Assembly: GCA_030630585.1 (NCBI GenBank)
Contig: DAOVMU010000005.1
Coordinates: forward strand, 1-21,204
Length of the DNA: 21,204 bases
DNA from: Candidatus Bathyarchaeota archaeon
GTDB lineage: Archaea; Thermoproteota; Bathyarchaeia; Bathyarchaeales; Bathycorpusculaceae
Direction: 5' to 3'
Notes under the pieces: generated by a model
Told to the model about the DNA's origin: nothing
The model's input: only the letters and a program-made list of their open reading frames with translations
Database searches by the model: none
Shown here: piece by piece, positions 7,982-16,204 of the stretch
Layout: the number at the start of each line of letters is the position of its first letter
Position numbering within the stretch: the stretch's first letter is position 1
Made by a program: the position numbers and the translations under genes

Positions 7982-8273
7982 TTAATCAGTGTTTTCTGTT
8001 ACTTATTCTGTTTTTGATCAAACAAACTTCAAAAGTCTCTGTAAAGGATTTCCTGTTGCCTTTCAAGAAGCTACCTCCATCTTTGCCTTTCTTGAAAGGC
8101 ACATGGACATCGCAATTTTATATGGTGGTTCTCTGTTAACATTCACAGATGTTCTTGTTCAATAGTTTTGATGGCTTAAGTCTCAGAAGTCTCATCGTTT
8201 TTGCTCCTATGATAATGGGAAAACCTAAATGGAAGTTTGTTGCTGAATAGTAGCAAGTTGCGAGTTGACCATT
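7982..8273. other. intergenic region with a strong inverted repeat
   Basis: No credible gene is present. The region holds the 13-bp perfect inverted repeat described separately and a TATA-like TTTTATATGG at about 8116-8125. That box could drive the TPR gene with a long leader of about 120 bases. Confidence 0.4.
8057..8101. repeat. 13-bp perfect inverted repeat, 19-nt loop
   Basis: The arms TGCCTTTCAAGAA (8057-8069) and TTCTTGAAAGGCA (8089-8101) are perfect reverse complements, with a G-T wobble possible next inward. No run of T follows on either strand, so it is not a classic terminator. It could be a protein-binding operator, an RNA structure or a mobile-element relic. Confidence 0.75.
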
Positions 8274-8651
8274 ATGAGTGAAGTGAAGGAAGACTCCGTT
8301 AAACTGCACAAGGATGGAAACATGCTTTATGAGTTAGGTAAATACGAAGAAGCAAAAGAGAGTTTTCTCCGAGCCTCTGAACTCTACAAGAAAGCAAACA
8401 ACTTCTTTGACGCTGCATCCATGCTTTACAAGGCTGGAGAATGTATCTACATGCTTAAGGATTACGAAGCTGCTCTCGAGTATTTCCTGAAATCCGCTGA
8501 TTTATCCTTTGATAAAGGTTTTGACAGATTTGGAGTGAGTGCCCTCGAATATGCAAGAGACTGTTACAAATTCATGGAAAACAGAGAGAAAATTGAAGAA
8601 TTGGAAAAGAAAATAAAAAAAGTGAAGGCAAAACTGGCAAAATCATTTTAA
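8274..8651 (+). CDS. small TPR-repeat protein
   Basis: 125 residues from the ATG at 8274; a TTG three codons earlier is less likely. It contains two clear tetratricopeptide-type helical hairpins. The first is around residues 10-43 (KDGNMLYELGKYEEAKESFL), the second around 44-80 (ASMLYKAGECIYMLKDYEAA), and a third partial one begins at VSALEYARDCYKF. The C-terminus is a lysine-rich coiled coil (REKIEELEKKIKKVKAKLAK). TPR proteins are protein-protein adaptors, and the partner is unknown. It is cytoplasmic, with no signal peptide. The upstream ribosome site is weak. It resembles small SNAP/TPR proteins common in archaea. Confidence 0.75.
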   Translation: MSEVKEDSVKLHKDGNMLYELGKYEEAKESFLRASELYKKANNFFDAASMLYKAGECIYMLKDYEAALEYFLKSADLSFDKGFDRFGVSALEYARDCYKFMENREKIEELEKKIKKVKAKLAKSF

Positions 8652-8707
8652 AAGAAAGCTTCCGCTCAAATCTTTTTCTTAGAGTTTTCAAAACAACGTT
8701 TATCTCC

Positions 8708-8717
8708 TAAAATATAG
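8708..8717 (+). promoter_or_regulatory. TATA-like box for DNA ligase
   Basis: TAAAATATAG is centred about 26 bases before 8738. A transcript starting there would place AAAGGT (8742-8747) as the ribosome site seven bases before the ATG at 8755. This decides the ligase start against the upstream ATG at 8722, which would lie outside the transcript. Confidence 0.5.
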
Positions 8718-8754
8718 CGAAATGAACTTTAGAGCGTATTTAAAGGTTAATGTT

Positions 8755-10449
8755 ATGCCAACATCCTTCAAAACCTTGGCAGAACTTTGCGAAAAACTTG
8801 AAGCCACAAACAAGCGGCTTCTCATGATGAGCCTTGTCGCAGAATTCCTGAATAGTTTGGAGCCGGAGGAGGTTGAACCCGCTGTGTCTATGCTTCTTGG
8901 GAGATCTTTCCCAAAATGGAGCCAGCAGACCCTCGATGTGAGCTGGGCAACCCTGAGCAAAACTATAAAAAACGTAACAAAAGCTGACTGGAAAGTTTTC
9001 CTGGAAGCTTTCGGCGAAACTGGCGACATGGGCTCAGCCACAAAGATACTCTTTGAAAGCAGTAAAGTTGACAAGCAATCAACACTTTTTGAAAGAAAGT
9101 TAACAATAGTGGAGGCCAGGCGCGGTTTTGAGGCTATAGCTGGAACTGTTGGTTCAGGCTCCAAAGAGAAAAAACAACGGCTCATAGAAGCTCTGTTGGG
9201 TTCAGCTTCATCTCTTGAAGCAAAATATCTGGCTAAAATATTCATAGGCGAAATGCGAACCGGCTTTTATGAAGGCTTGATGGAGCAAGCTGTCTCCAAA
9301 GCCTTCCAGATTCCGTTGGCAATTGTGGAAAAAGCAAGCATGACTGTGGGTGATGTGGGAGAGGTTGCCGCTATAGGAAAAAACGAAGGTAAAGAAGGAC
9401 TGTTGAAAATTGGATTTGAAGTTTTCAGACCTGTTGGGCTTATGTTGGCTCAGACAGCAAGTGATGTTGTCGAAGCTTTGAAGGAGCATGGAGGCGAATC
9501 AGCCTTCGAATATAAACTCGATGGAGCAAGGATTCAAATCCATAAGCGCGACGATGATGTGAGGATTTTTAGCAGAAGACTAACAAACGTGACGGCGAGT
9601 CTACCAGAAATCGTTCAAGTGGTTCAAAAGAACGTGAAGGCAGAAGAAGCAATCTTGGAGGGTGAAGTTATTGCTGTTGACAGCAAAGGTTATCCAGTTC
9701 CATTCCAGTACTTGATGCGAAGATTCAAAAGAGTTCATGCCGTACAGGATATGGTTGAAAAAGTCCCTGTTGCGCTTTATCTTTTTGACATATTATACCT
9801 TAATGGAGAAAGCCTAATTTCTTTTCCATACACACGGCGGAGAAAAATCCTAACTGAAAACGCTGAGGAAATACCGTTGTCAAAACAATTGGTTACAGAT
9901 GAGATGAAAGAAGCTGAACGATTCCTAGAAGAGGCGATAGATGCTGGCCATGAGGGGCTCATGGTGAAAAAACTTGACAGTGAATACACACCTGGGATGC
10001 GTGGAAAACGTTGGCTTAAGATAAAGCCTGTTCTTGAACCATTGGATTTGGTTATTGTTGCTGCTGAATATGGTTACGGTCGTAGACATGAATGGCTTTC
10101 AAACTATTATTTGGCTGCCCGCGATGCTGAAACCGACGAGTTTCTAATGGTTGGAAAAACCTTCAAAGGTTTGACAGATGCGGAGATCATCATAATGACT
10201 AAGCGACTTAAAGAACTGACCATCAAAGAAGAAGGCAGAAGAGTTATCGTAGTTCCTCAAGTAGTTGTTGAGATACTATACAATGAAATTCAGAAAAGCC
10301 CAAAATACAAGTGTGGCATGGCTCTGCGTTTCGCAAGAATAAGCCGCATAAGAGAAGACAAAACCCCTGAAGAAGCAGACACTATACAGAGAGTAAGAGA
10401 AATATACGAAAAGCAATTTCTAAAAAAAGGTACATATAAAACCAGCTAA
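8755..10449 (+). CDS. lig: ATP-dependent DNA ligase
   Basis: 564 residues from the ATG at 8755; an in-frame ATG at 8722 would add 11. It joins 3'-OH and 5'-phosphate ends through an enzyme-AMP intermediate in replication and repair. The N-terminal DNA-binding domain begins TFKTLAELC-like (SFKTLAELCEKLEATNKR), as archaeal ligases do. Motif I is EYKLDGAR, with the adenylated lysine at codon 9514-9516. RIFSRRL, LEGEVIAVD, EGLMVKKL and WLKIKP follow as motifs Ia, III, IV and V. The OB-fold domain ends in RFARISRIREDKTPEEAD, the archaeal motif VI. The length is close to other archaeal ligases. Every catalytic motif is intact. It is followed directly by tRNA-Cys. Confidence 0.95.
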   Translation: MPTSFKTLAELCEKLEATNKRLLMMSLVAEFLNSLEPEEVEPAVSMLLGRSFPKWSQQTLDVSWATLSKTIKNVTKADWKVFLEAFGETGDMGSATKILFESSKVDKQSTLFERKLTIVEARRGFEAIAGTVGSGSKEKKQRLIEALLGSASSLEAKYLAKIFIGEMRTGFYEGLMEQAVSKAFQIPLAIVEKASMTVGDVGEVAAIGKNEGKEGLLKIGFEVFRPVGLMLAQTASDVVEALKEHGGESAFEYKLDGARIQIHKRDDDVRIFSRRLTNVTASLPEIVQVVQKNVKAEEAILEGEVIAVDSKGYPVPFQYLMRRFKRVHAVQDMVEKVPVALYLFDILYLNGESLISFPYTRRRKILTENAEEIPLSKQLVTDEMKEAERFLEEAIDAGHEGLMVKKLDSEYTPGMRGKRWLKIKPVLEPLDLVIVAAEYGYGRRHEWLSNYYLAARDAETDEFLMVGKTFKGLTDAEIIIMTKRLKELTIKEEGRRVIVVPQVVVEILYNEIQKSPKYKCGMALRFARISRIREDKTPEEADTIQRVREIYEKQFLKKGTYKTS

Positions 10450-10491
10450 ACAACGTTTATTACGGTCCAACCAACAAAAGTTTTACGCAGT

Positions 10492-10564
10492 GCCGGGGTG
10501 GCCGAACGGTTCAGGCGACAGCCTGCAGAGCTGCTCTATATGGGTTCAATTCCCATCCCCGGCT
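10492..10564 (+). tRNA. tRNA-Cys (GCA)
   Basis: A 73-nt cloverleaf: acceptor GCCGGGG/CCCCGGC, D stem GCC/GGC, anticodon loop CTGCAGA with anticodon GCA, variable loop TCTAT, T stem ATGGG/CCCAT with loop TTCAATT, and discriminator U73, the identity base of tRNA-Cys. The first anticodon-stem pair is an A-C mismatch (27/43). CCA is not encoded; TCT follows. A TATA-like GTTTATTAC at 10455-10463 lies about 33 bases upstream. Confidence 0.92.
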
Positions 10565-10797
10565 TCTCAGTGTAGATCAGAGCTATATTGGATATCAAAG
10601 CTTGACAGCAATGAGGACCGGAATAATTACATGGGTGTTTTGCGATTCCTCGATTTTGGTTTGTTCTGGATATACCCTTCTACATCACTTCTTCTTGTTT
10701 TGTCATCATTGTTGTCTTTTTGCTGAAGCCATGGAAGTGAACTCCGAAAATATTTTATTCACTTCGCTCACTACCAATATATATTCGGTAATAAAAA
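10565..10797. other. intergenic promoter region of the secreted protein
   Basis: No credible gene is present. AT-rich candidates for the downstream promoter are AAAATATTTTATT (about 10747-10759) and AATATATATT (10776-10785). The first better fits a transcript beginning just before the GTG at 10798. Confidence 0.4.
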
Positions 10798-13215
10798 GTG
10801 AAAAGCAAGTTTAAAATACTGGTTATTCCGTTGCTTTCACCTTGTTTGATACCGTCAGTGTTAACTGTGTTTCGGGAGAACTTTTTCTTTGTTGTAAGGC
10901 CACAGATATCACAGACTTCATCTGGCGAAAAGCTGCCTTCGGATTGGCCATCAGTATTCTTCTGTAACGGAACAGTTTGCAATGAACCGTTCGTAGGCGA
11001 GGTTGGCGACACAATAACTATTGCCTTGGTGGCTTTCAACCTTACTGATAATGCTGTTCCTGACCCTAAAAACCCAGAATGTACGTGCCCATTGGGCAAC
11101 CTTGTGGGCTTTGATGTTCAAATGTATTGGGATCCAACAATTCTAAAGTACGTGGATCACACTGTAACTGTACCTGTGGAGGATTACCCCAACCCTGTTC
11201 CACCCAGCCCCTACGCGGGGATACTGCATACGGACACATTTGAACTGAAAAACGTTGTAGATGAGAATGACAATATTACAAATGCTGAGCCGGGTGCAAT
11301 GGCTTGGTTCGCTTACGCTATAATGCCTGGTGCAGAGGTTTTTAACGGGAACGGCACCTTTTTTACAATGACTTTCAATGTGACTAAAAGTGGCTCTTCT
11401 GTACTGAAATTGACGAATGTTGACCTCGTGGGTGAAGGCGCAATGAGTGGCAGGGTGCTGTTCCACAAGTTTGATGGTGTCTTTCGAACCGTTGACGCTC
11501 CTATAGCGGACTTTACTTTTGGGCCTGACGTTGGGATGGTTGACAAGCTTGTAATCTTTGATGCCTCAGCTAGCCATAGTCCAGTTGCTGGCGTATCTAT
11601 TTCTAAGTATATCTGGGATTTTGATGATGGAACTAATGCTGCAATAAGTGACCCGATATTTACTCATTCATACGGTGAGGCTGGAGACTACGTGGTTTCG
11701 TTGGTGGTGGAGGATTCTGATGGAGTGCTGAGTAGTCCAGCAACGCATGGGTTTGCTGTGGTGGAGAAGAGAAATGTGAAGATTAAGGAGGTTTCGCTTA
11801 TGCCTGCTCATGTGGTTCTTTTGAACAGAATAGTTGACATTGAAGTCCACGTTGTAAATGATGGGGGTGTCGACGAAAACTGCACAGTAAAAGCTTACTA
11901 TAACACGACTTCGGTAAACTGGACCAACATTTTAGCCGCTGGCTGGAGATTGATAGGTGAGAAGAACGTGTCGCTTCCGCTGGAACGTCCTTGGATCATT
12001 GAACATTTTACTTGGAACACAACTGGTGTGCCCAAAGTTAACGCATACTACCACATTCTGATAAATGCGACAGCTGTTTCCTGCGATGAAGATATTGTGG
12101 ATAACAATATGATTTCCTCTGAGGCAATATTCGTCAGTTCAATATCATTGCGTGATGTTGCTGTTGAAACATTACAATCTGGATGGGGTGAACTCTTTGA
12201 GTCTCCATTGCTTCACGGTGAAAATGCGACATTTCGAATAATTGTTCGGAACAATGGAGTCGAAAACGAAACAGCCGTTGATGTAACGCTGTATTGCAAT
12301 GGTTCCTTGTTGAAGAGTTGGACTGAGTCGCTCACATATGGACACTCTGCCAAACTAACATGGCAAGAACTGTTGAATCCTGGCTACTACAACATAACTG
12401 TCCTAGCAACCATAGATAATGATGTGTGTCCAGACGATAATCGTAAGGAGGGTATACTACATGTCATCAGAACTCCCCAACTTAACTTCAGCTATTCTCC
12501 TGAATGTGCCCTTGTAAACCAAACGGTCTTTTTTGACGCTTCAGCGAGTTTTCACGGAGAGTCTGGAGCATCGATAACGCGGTATGAGTGGGAGGTGCTT
12601 TTCTATGGAACGCCCGTAGCGATTCTTGAAAGCTCCGATTTGGTCAACATGACTTACCGGTTCAGAGAAAAAGGCGTGTGGCGAATAGCTTTGTGTGTCA
12701 CTGACAACCACGGTATTACTTATGACCCCTACAGACCTGCAACCTTGGCGTATCGAAGAGAAACAAGGATTGACGTTGGAGAGGGCTGGACAAACTGTTG
12801 CAGAGTGGGCATATGGAACGATATAACCTATTATGTCAACGTAACCAGTAACTCCACAGTTAAAGACTTCTATTTCAACCCAGATGCTGGACCATTTATC
12901 CAGTTCACTGTGACCAGCTCGTCTGGCACAAAAGGCGTCTGCCAAGTTGCCATTCCTAAACCGCTTTTACGGGTTGAAGATGGATGGGAAATCTATATAG
13001 AAGGACAACAACTAACAAACTACACAATAATCCGAGACGAAAACAACACATACCTATACTTCACCTATACTCACAGCACCAAAACAGTTCTAATTCATGG
13101 AACCTACGTCATACCAGAGTTCCCATCGGCCGCTATCATCCCACTATACATAATCATTTCCTTGATCACACTAGTTTTAGCCCAAAGAAAACATTCTAGA
13201 CGTCCAAAACCTTGA
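10798..13215 (+). CDS. secreted cohesin-like/PKD/CARDB-type surface protein with PEF-type C-terminal anchor
   Basis: 805 residues, GTG start. A basic/hydrophobic N-terminus (KSKFKILVIPLLSPCLIP) acts as signal peptide. Residues ~60-225 look cohesin-like (GDTITIALVAFNLT, GFDVQMYWDPTILKYVDH). ~234-322 is a PKD domain (FDASASHSP, YIWDFDDGT, HSYGEAGDY). ~325-450 and ~451-557 resemble CARDB-type beta domains (VDIEVHVVNDGGV; FRIIVRNNGV). ~559-654 is a second PKD-like unit (VFFDASASF, YRFREKGVWRI). The end is tripartite: PEFPS at 773-777, one membrane helix (IIPLYIIISLITLVL) and a basic tail (RKHSRRPKP). This is the layout of archaeal PEF/PGF-CTERM-type signals, cut by an archaeosortase. Many N-x-S/T sites suggest N-glycosylation. 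It probably sits outside the membrane and binds other surface proteins or carbohydrate. No catalytic domain is seen. Confidence 0.85.
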   Translation: MKSKFKILVIPLLSPCLIPSVLTVFRENFFFVVRPQISQTSSGEKLPSDWPSVFFCNGTVCNEPFVGEVGDTITIALVAFNLTDNAVPDPKNPECTCPLGNLVGFDVQMYWDPTILKYVDHTVTVPVEDYPNPVPPSPYAGILHTDTFELKNVVDENDNITNAEPGAMAWFAYAIMPGAEVFNGNGTFFTMTFNVTKSGSSVLKLTNVDLVGEGAMSGRVLFHKFDGVFRTVDAPIADFTFGPDVGMVDKLVIFDASASHSPVAGVSISKYIWDFDDGTNAAISDPIFTHSYGEAGDYVVSLVVEDSDGVLSSPATHGFAVVEKRNVKIKEVSLMPAHVVLLNRIVDIEVHVVNDGGVDENCTVKAYYNTTSVNWTNILAAGWRLIGEKNVSLPLERPWIIEHFTWNTTGVPKVNAYYHILINATAVSCDEDIVDNNMISSEAIFVSSISLRDVAVETLQSGWGELFESPLLHGENATFRIIVRNNGVENETAVDVTLYCNGSLLKSWTESLTYGHSAKLTWQELLNPGYYNITVLATIDNDVCPDDNRKEGILHVIRTPQLNFSYSPECALVNQTVFFDASASFHGESGASITRYEWEVLFYGTPVAILESSDLVNMTYRFREKGVWRIALCVTDNHGITYDPYRPATLAYRRETRIDVGEGWTNCCRVGIWNDITYYVNVTSNSTVKDFYFNPDAGPFIQFTVTSSSGTKGVCQVAIPKPLLRVEDGWEIYIEGQQLTNYTIIRDENNTYLYFTYTHSTKTVLIHGTYVIPEFPSAAIIPLYIIISLITLVLAQRKHSRRPKP

Positions 13216-13230
13216 TAACCCCCGTGCGCG

Positions 13231-15138
13231 CTATTTTTCGAACCAGTCTGAGATTTTCCTCTCTGGTTTTTGCTCTAGTCTTATGTCCATTGGGGCGAAT
13301 ATCTGTTCTAGAGATGTTGTCATGTTTCTAATGTAATCTTCCACGCTGATTTCCTTCACACTCTTTACATGTTCCACTGGTTTTACAGTGAAGGTTTTGC
13401 CTTTGTAGTTGAATGGCTTAACCTTGATGAAATGTACCGTGTCACCCCTATTCACTTTTTTGCTCATGTCCAACAACTGAACGGCGCATTGGTAAGGTTG
13501 CGGTGTCACTTTCACGTTTGCTGCTAAACGTTCGTTAGGATCAAAGTAAAGTCGTATAGAAAAAACTAAATCTTCAAGCTGAACTCTGCGAGTTTTCAGC
13601 TCACTCACTCCTTGTTGAACAACCTTGATTATCCTTTTTTTCGCTGACTCGTATTCTTCAAGAGTATCTACATGACTTAATTCTTTCACGGCGTCTTGAA
13701 ACACTTTTTGAATGAATTTCGGCGAGTTGGATTTTATGGCTGTAAGTCCTTTAACGTCGGGTTTTCCGTCGGATGTTATGCCAAAGTATGCTTTTTTGGC
13801 TGCTGGAAGAACGCAAAGGGAATATTGTTTTTCTATGGCCAGGTCCAGTTTAAGTTTTTCCTTAACTGTTTCTATTAGCCGTTTCACTTGATCTGGCTGC
13901 GGATTATCGAGGAATACGGAGTCTGTGTCGCCATAAATGGGATGAAGCCCCTTCGCCTCCGCCATGTCCCACGTGGTCTGCAATATCCAGCGTCCATAAC
14001 CGGTAATGCATTCGGCTAACGGTGGACAGGCAAGCCCATGAATTCTCACAGTTACACCGTAGCTGGAAACGGTGATCAATTTTAGAAGCTTGGCCAAGGC
14101 TTGAGCGTTTTCTCTTTCTCCTTCCGAAACCCTTGCGTTTTTGGAAAGACGTTTAAACCAATGTATGCGAAGGTCTTTCAAGGCGCCGACAAGTATGGAG
14201 TAAAAGCCTCTTCTCTTGTTGCAAACCCAATGTTGTTGGCATTCACTTATTCTGTTCACTACACATTCTTTGTGTGGACAATTCACGGTTTCATAGGAAA
14301 GATTGTAACTGTCAACACAGCTTGGGTATAGACTTTCAAAATCGCAGATAACCGTGTTGAAGTAAACTCCTGCTTTTGGCTGGACGGTCAACGCTCCTGG
14401 AACTCTGTGTGTCTCTATGCCTCTACGTAGTTCTGTTGACGTGGGAATTAAAACATTGTTTTTTCTTAGGTAAGTATAAATCATGGATCTTAACCAGTCG
14501 CTGACTCTTCGGCTTTGATAAGCCTCAGTAACCGGAATGTTTACTATCCTTGCCAGCAGGAAGGCATGACGTAGCTGTTCAGAGCTTGCTTCTTTCAAAT
14601 CCAGCTGCTTGGCTTCAATTTTGGGCAGGGGTTGATGAAGAAGGTTAAACCAGTATTTGATTTGTGCGTATTTCTGGGGATCAGACATTTTTACGTATGT
14701 GAAGATGTCTTCAAGCTTGTTCTCAAGTTCTTGAGATAATTCGGTAACCAAAACCGGCTGGTTTTCCACTATTATGTAGGGGGCGCCGAAGACTAGGTTA
14801 TGGTCGTAGATATAACTCTGAGTGTATTCTATTTCGGTCTCCCAGACTGTTTCAAATGTTTTGCGGGCTTTTCGGAAATCGTCCGGAGCGTAGACCGTGA
14901 CTTTGGTTAGTTCTTTTAGTTCATCTGTGAATAGATCACGTTTCTTTACAACTTTGATTTGGCCGTGTACGCTTTTGATTCCTTGTTCATCACTCTTGGA
15001 CAGGAGATGTGGAAGAAAGAAATATGGTTTATAGTCTGTGTCTCTTATTTCCAGCATTTTGTCTGTTTGAGCGTGATAGAATCTGAGTATGATGATTCTG
15101 CCTTCAGTTTTTGCACTGAGTAGGTAGTGGAAATCCAA
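13231..15138 (-). CDS. family B DNA polymerase lacking the exonuclease domain
   Basis: 635 residues, TTG start; no other start exists, since TGA lies just upstream. The polymerase core is intact: motif A DFESLYPS with Asp266, motif B KLITVSSYG with Lys353 and Ser in place of the usual Asn, motif C YGDTDS at 402-407, and KKAYFG near 448. Four cysteines (287, 292, 300, 306) sit where archaeal PolB palm/finger cysteines occur. The N-terminal domain (1-~125) resembles the PolB uracil-sensing domain. Between ~125 and ~235, where a full enzyme would have about 170-200 residues with the ExoI DIE, ExoII and ExoIII motifs, there is only a short helical linker with none of them. Full-length archaeal PolB is about 780 residues. 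A non-proofreading, repair or translesion role is inferred. It is convergent with the secreted-protein gene, 15 bases apart. Confidence 0.9.
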   Translation of the reverse strand: MDFHYLLSAKTEGRIIILRFYHAQTDKMLEIRDTDYKPYFFLPHLLSKSDEQGIKSVHGQIKVVKKRDLFTDELKELTKVTVYAPDDFRKARKTFETVWETEIEYTQSYIYDHNLVFGAPYIIVENQPVLVTELSQELENKLEDIFTYVKMSDPQKYAQIKYWFNLLHQPLPKIEAKQLDLKEASSEQLRHAFLLARIVNIPVTEAYQSRRVSDWLRSMIYTYLRKNNVLIPTSTELRRGIETHRVPGALTVQPKAGVYFNTVICDFESLYPSCVDSYNLSYETVNCPHKECVVNRISECQQHWVCNKRRGFYSILVGALKDLRIHWFKRLSKNARVSEGERENAQALAKLLKLITVSSYGVTVRIHGLACPPLAECITGYGRWILQTTWDMAEAKGLHPIYGDTDSVFLDNPQPDQVKRLIETVKEKLKLDLAIEKQYSLCVLPAAKKAYFGITSDGKPDVKGLTAIKSNSPKFIQKVFQDAVKELSHVDTLEEYESAKKRIIKVVQQGVSELKTRRVQLEDLVFSIRLYFDPNERLAANVKVTPQPYQCAVQLLDMSKKVNRGDTVHFIKVKPFNYKGKTFTVKPVEHVKSVKEISVEDYIRNMTTSLEQIFAPMDIRLEQKPERKISDWFEK

Positions 15139-15309
15139 CGTTGTTTTTCACTAAGATTGAGATTGGATTTTTTCTAGATAACTCTTTCCAAGAGTGCGCT
15201 TCAAGAACAGAAACGGGTTTGCAAAGAATAACATTCTTCATCGAAGCTGCTGAAAACAACTTTATATGGTGTCTCCAGCTTCTATCGATGTCTAACGGAG
15301 CGAATATAA

Positions 15310-16188
15310 GTGATATGGACATACACAATTACAAAATCAAACAAGTTGCAGGCGAGAGACGCACATTCCTTGAGTGAACTGCAAAAATTAAGCGAAAAAG
15401 CCAATTGGCTTTGGATAGACTGCTTGGAACCTAATGATGAAGAACTAGAGATAATTGCCAATTTGCTCAAAGAAACCAAAATAGTAAGCATAGTCAAGAA
15501 GCGACAAATCTTCTTACAGTATGAAAAGATTAATGATTACCTTCTGATTTCTATGCCGTCAGTTACGTTTAAGGACAAGCTGGAAACGAGCCCTGTCTAC
15601 GTTCTTACAAGAGAAAAAATACTGTTAACAATAAGAGGCGAAGGCTCTTCTAAATCCATTGATAACGCATTGAAAACCTTTCAAGATTGTATTTCGAGAG
15701 TTAAATGCTCCGTTTTCTCCTCCTTCATTATTAGCCGACTCTTCTATGAATTGACTAATAAAAATCTAAACGTAATATTGGTATTAAGGAAACGTATTGA
15801 TGAGCTGGAGGAAAGAACTCTTGCAAAGCCTGGAGACAAGAGAATCGGCAAGGCTGTTTTTGCACTGAAACGGGAGATGTCTGCTCTTGAAAGAATCTTA
15901 TGGGTTCAAAGAGGCGTGATGCTGGATGTAAGAGAAGGTGTAATTCCAACAGTTGAATCTTCTGAAATCGACAAGCAGACTCTGAGTTACGCACTAAATA
16001 ACATTTCGCGAGAGCTTTCGCTTATCAACTCTTATGACAATGCACTGGATAGCATTCTCAGCCTGCAAGATTTAGGCATGATACACAGAGTTGAAAGAAC
16101 TCTAATATACCTTACTCTGTTAACCCTGTTGGTGAACATAATCATGATTCTCTTAGAAGTAGGCATCTTCGAAATTCTATCAGGCTAG
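15310..16188 (+). CDS. CorA-like divalent cation transporter, divergent (no GMN motif)
   Basis: 292 residues, GTG start; a TATA-like TTTATATGG at about 15260-15268 lies upstream. The N-terminal alpha/beta cytoplasmic domain matches the CorA order (WIDCLEPNDEELEIIANLL, then YVLTREKILLTIRGE). Long helices follow (LRKRIDELEERTL, FALKREMSALERIL, INSYDNALDSILSLQDLGM) and there is a hydrophobic C-terminus (LIYLTLLTLLVNIIMILLEVGIF). CorA pentamers carry Mg2+, Co2+ or Ni2+ across the membrane. The hallmark GMN loop between the two C-terminal helices is absent and only about one membrane span is left. It may be a divergent or non-transporting homologue; the reading frame is intact. Confidence 0.7.
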   Translation: MIWTYTITKSNKLQARDAHSLSELQKLSEKANWLWIDCLEPNDEELEIIANLLKETKIVSIVKKRQIFLQYEKINDYLLISMPSVTFKDKLETSPVYVLTREKILLTIRGEGSSKSIDNALKTFQDCISRVKCSVFSSFIISRLFYELTNKNLNVILVLRKRIDELEERTLAKPGDKRIGKAVFALKREMSALERILWVQRGVMLDVREGVIPTVESSEIDKQTLSYALNNISRELSLINSYDNALDSILSLQDLGMIHRVERTLIYLTLLTLLVNIIMILLEVGIFEILSG

Positions 16189-16204
16189 GCTGTGAAGCAG
16201 AAAA

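Noticed and set aside
753..8025. GATCAAACAA at 753-762 and 8016-8025
   Set aside because: A single AT-rich 10-mer repeat with unlike flanks; likely chance.
10490..10726. 78-codon frame starting at the tRNA
   Set aside because: It runs through tRNA-Cys and has no conserved character.
15104..15328. Minus-strand frame overlapping the polymerase start
   Set aside because: It overlaps both the polymerase start and the CorA-like leader and shows no recognisable protein.
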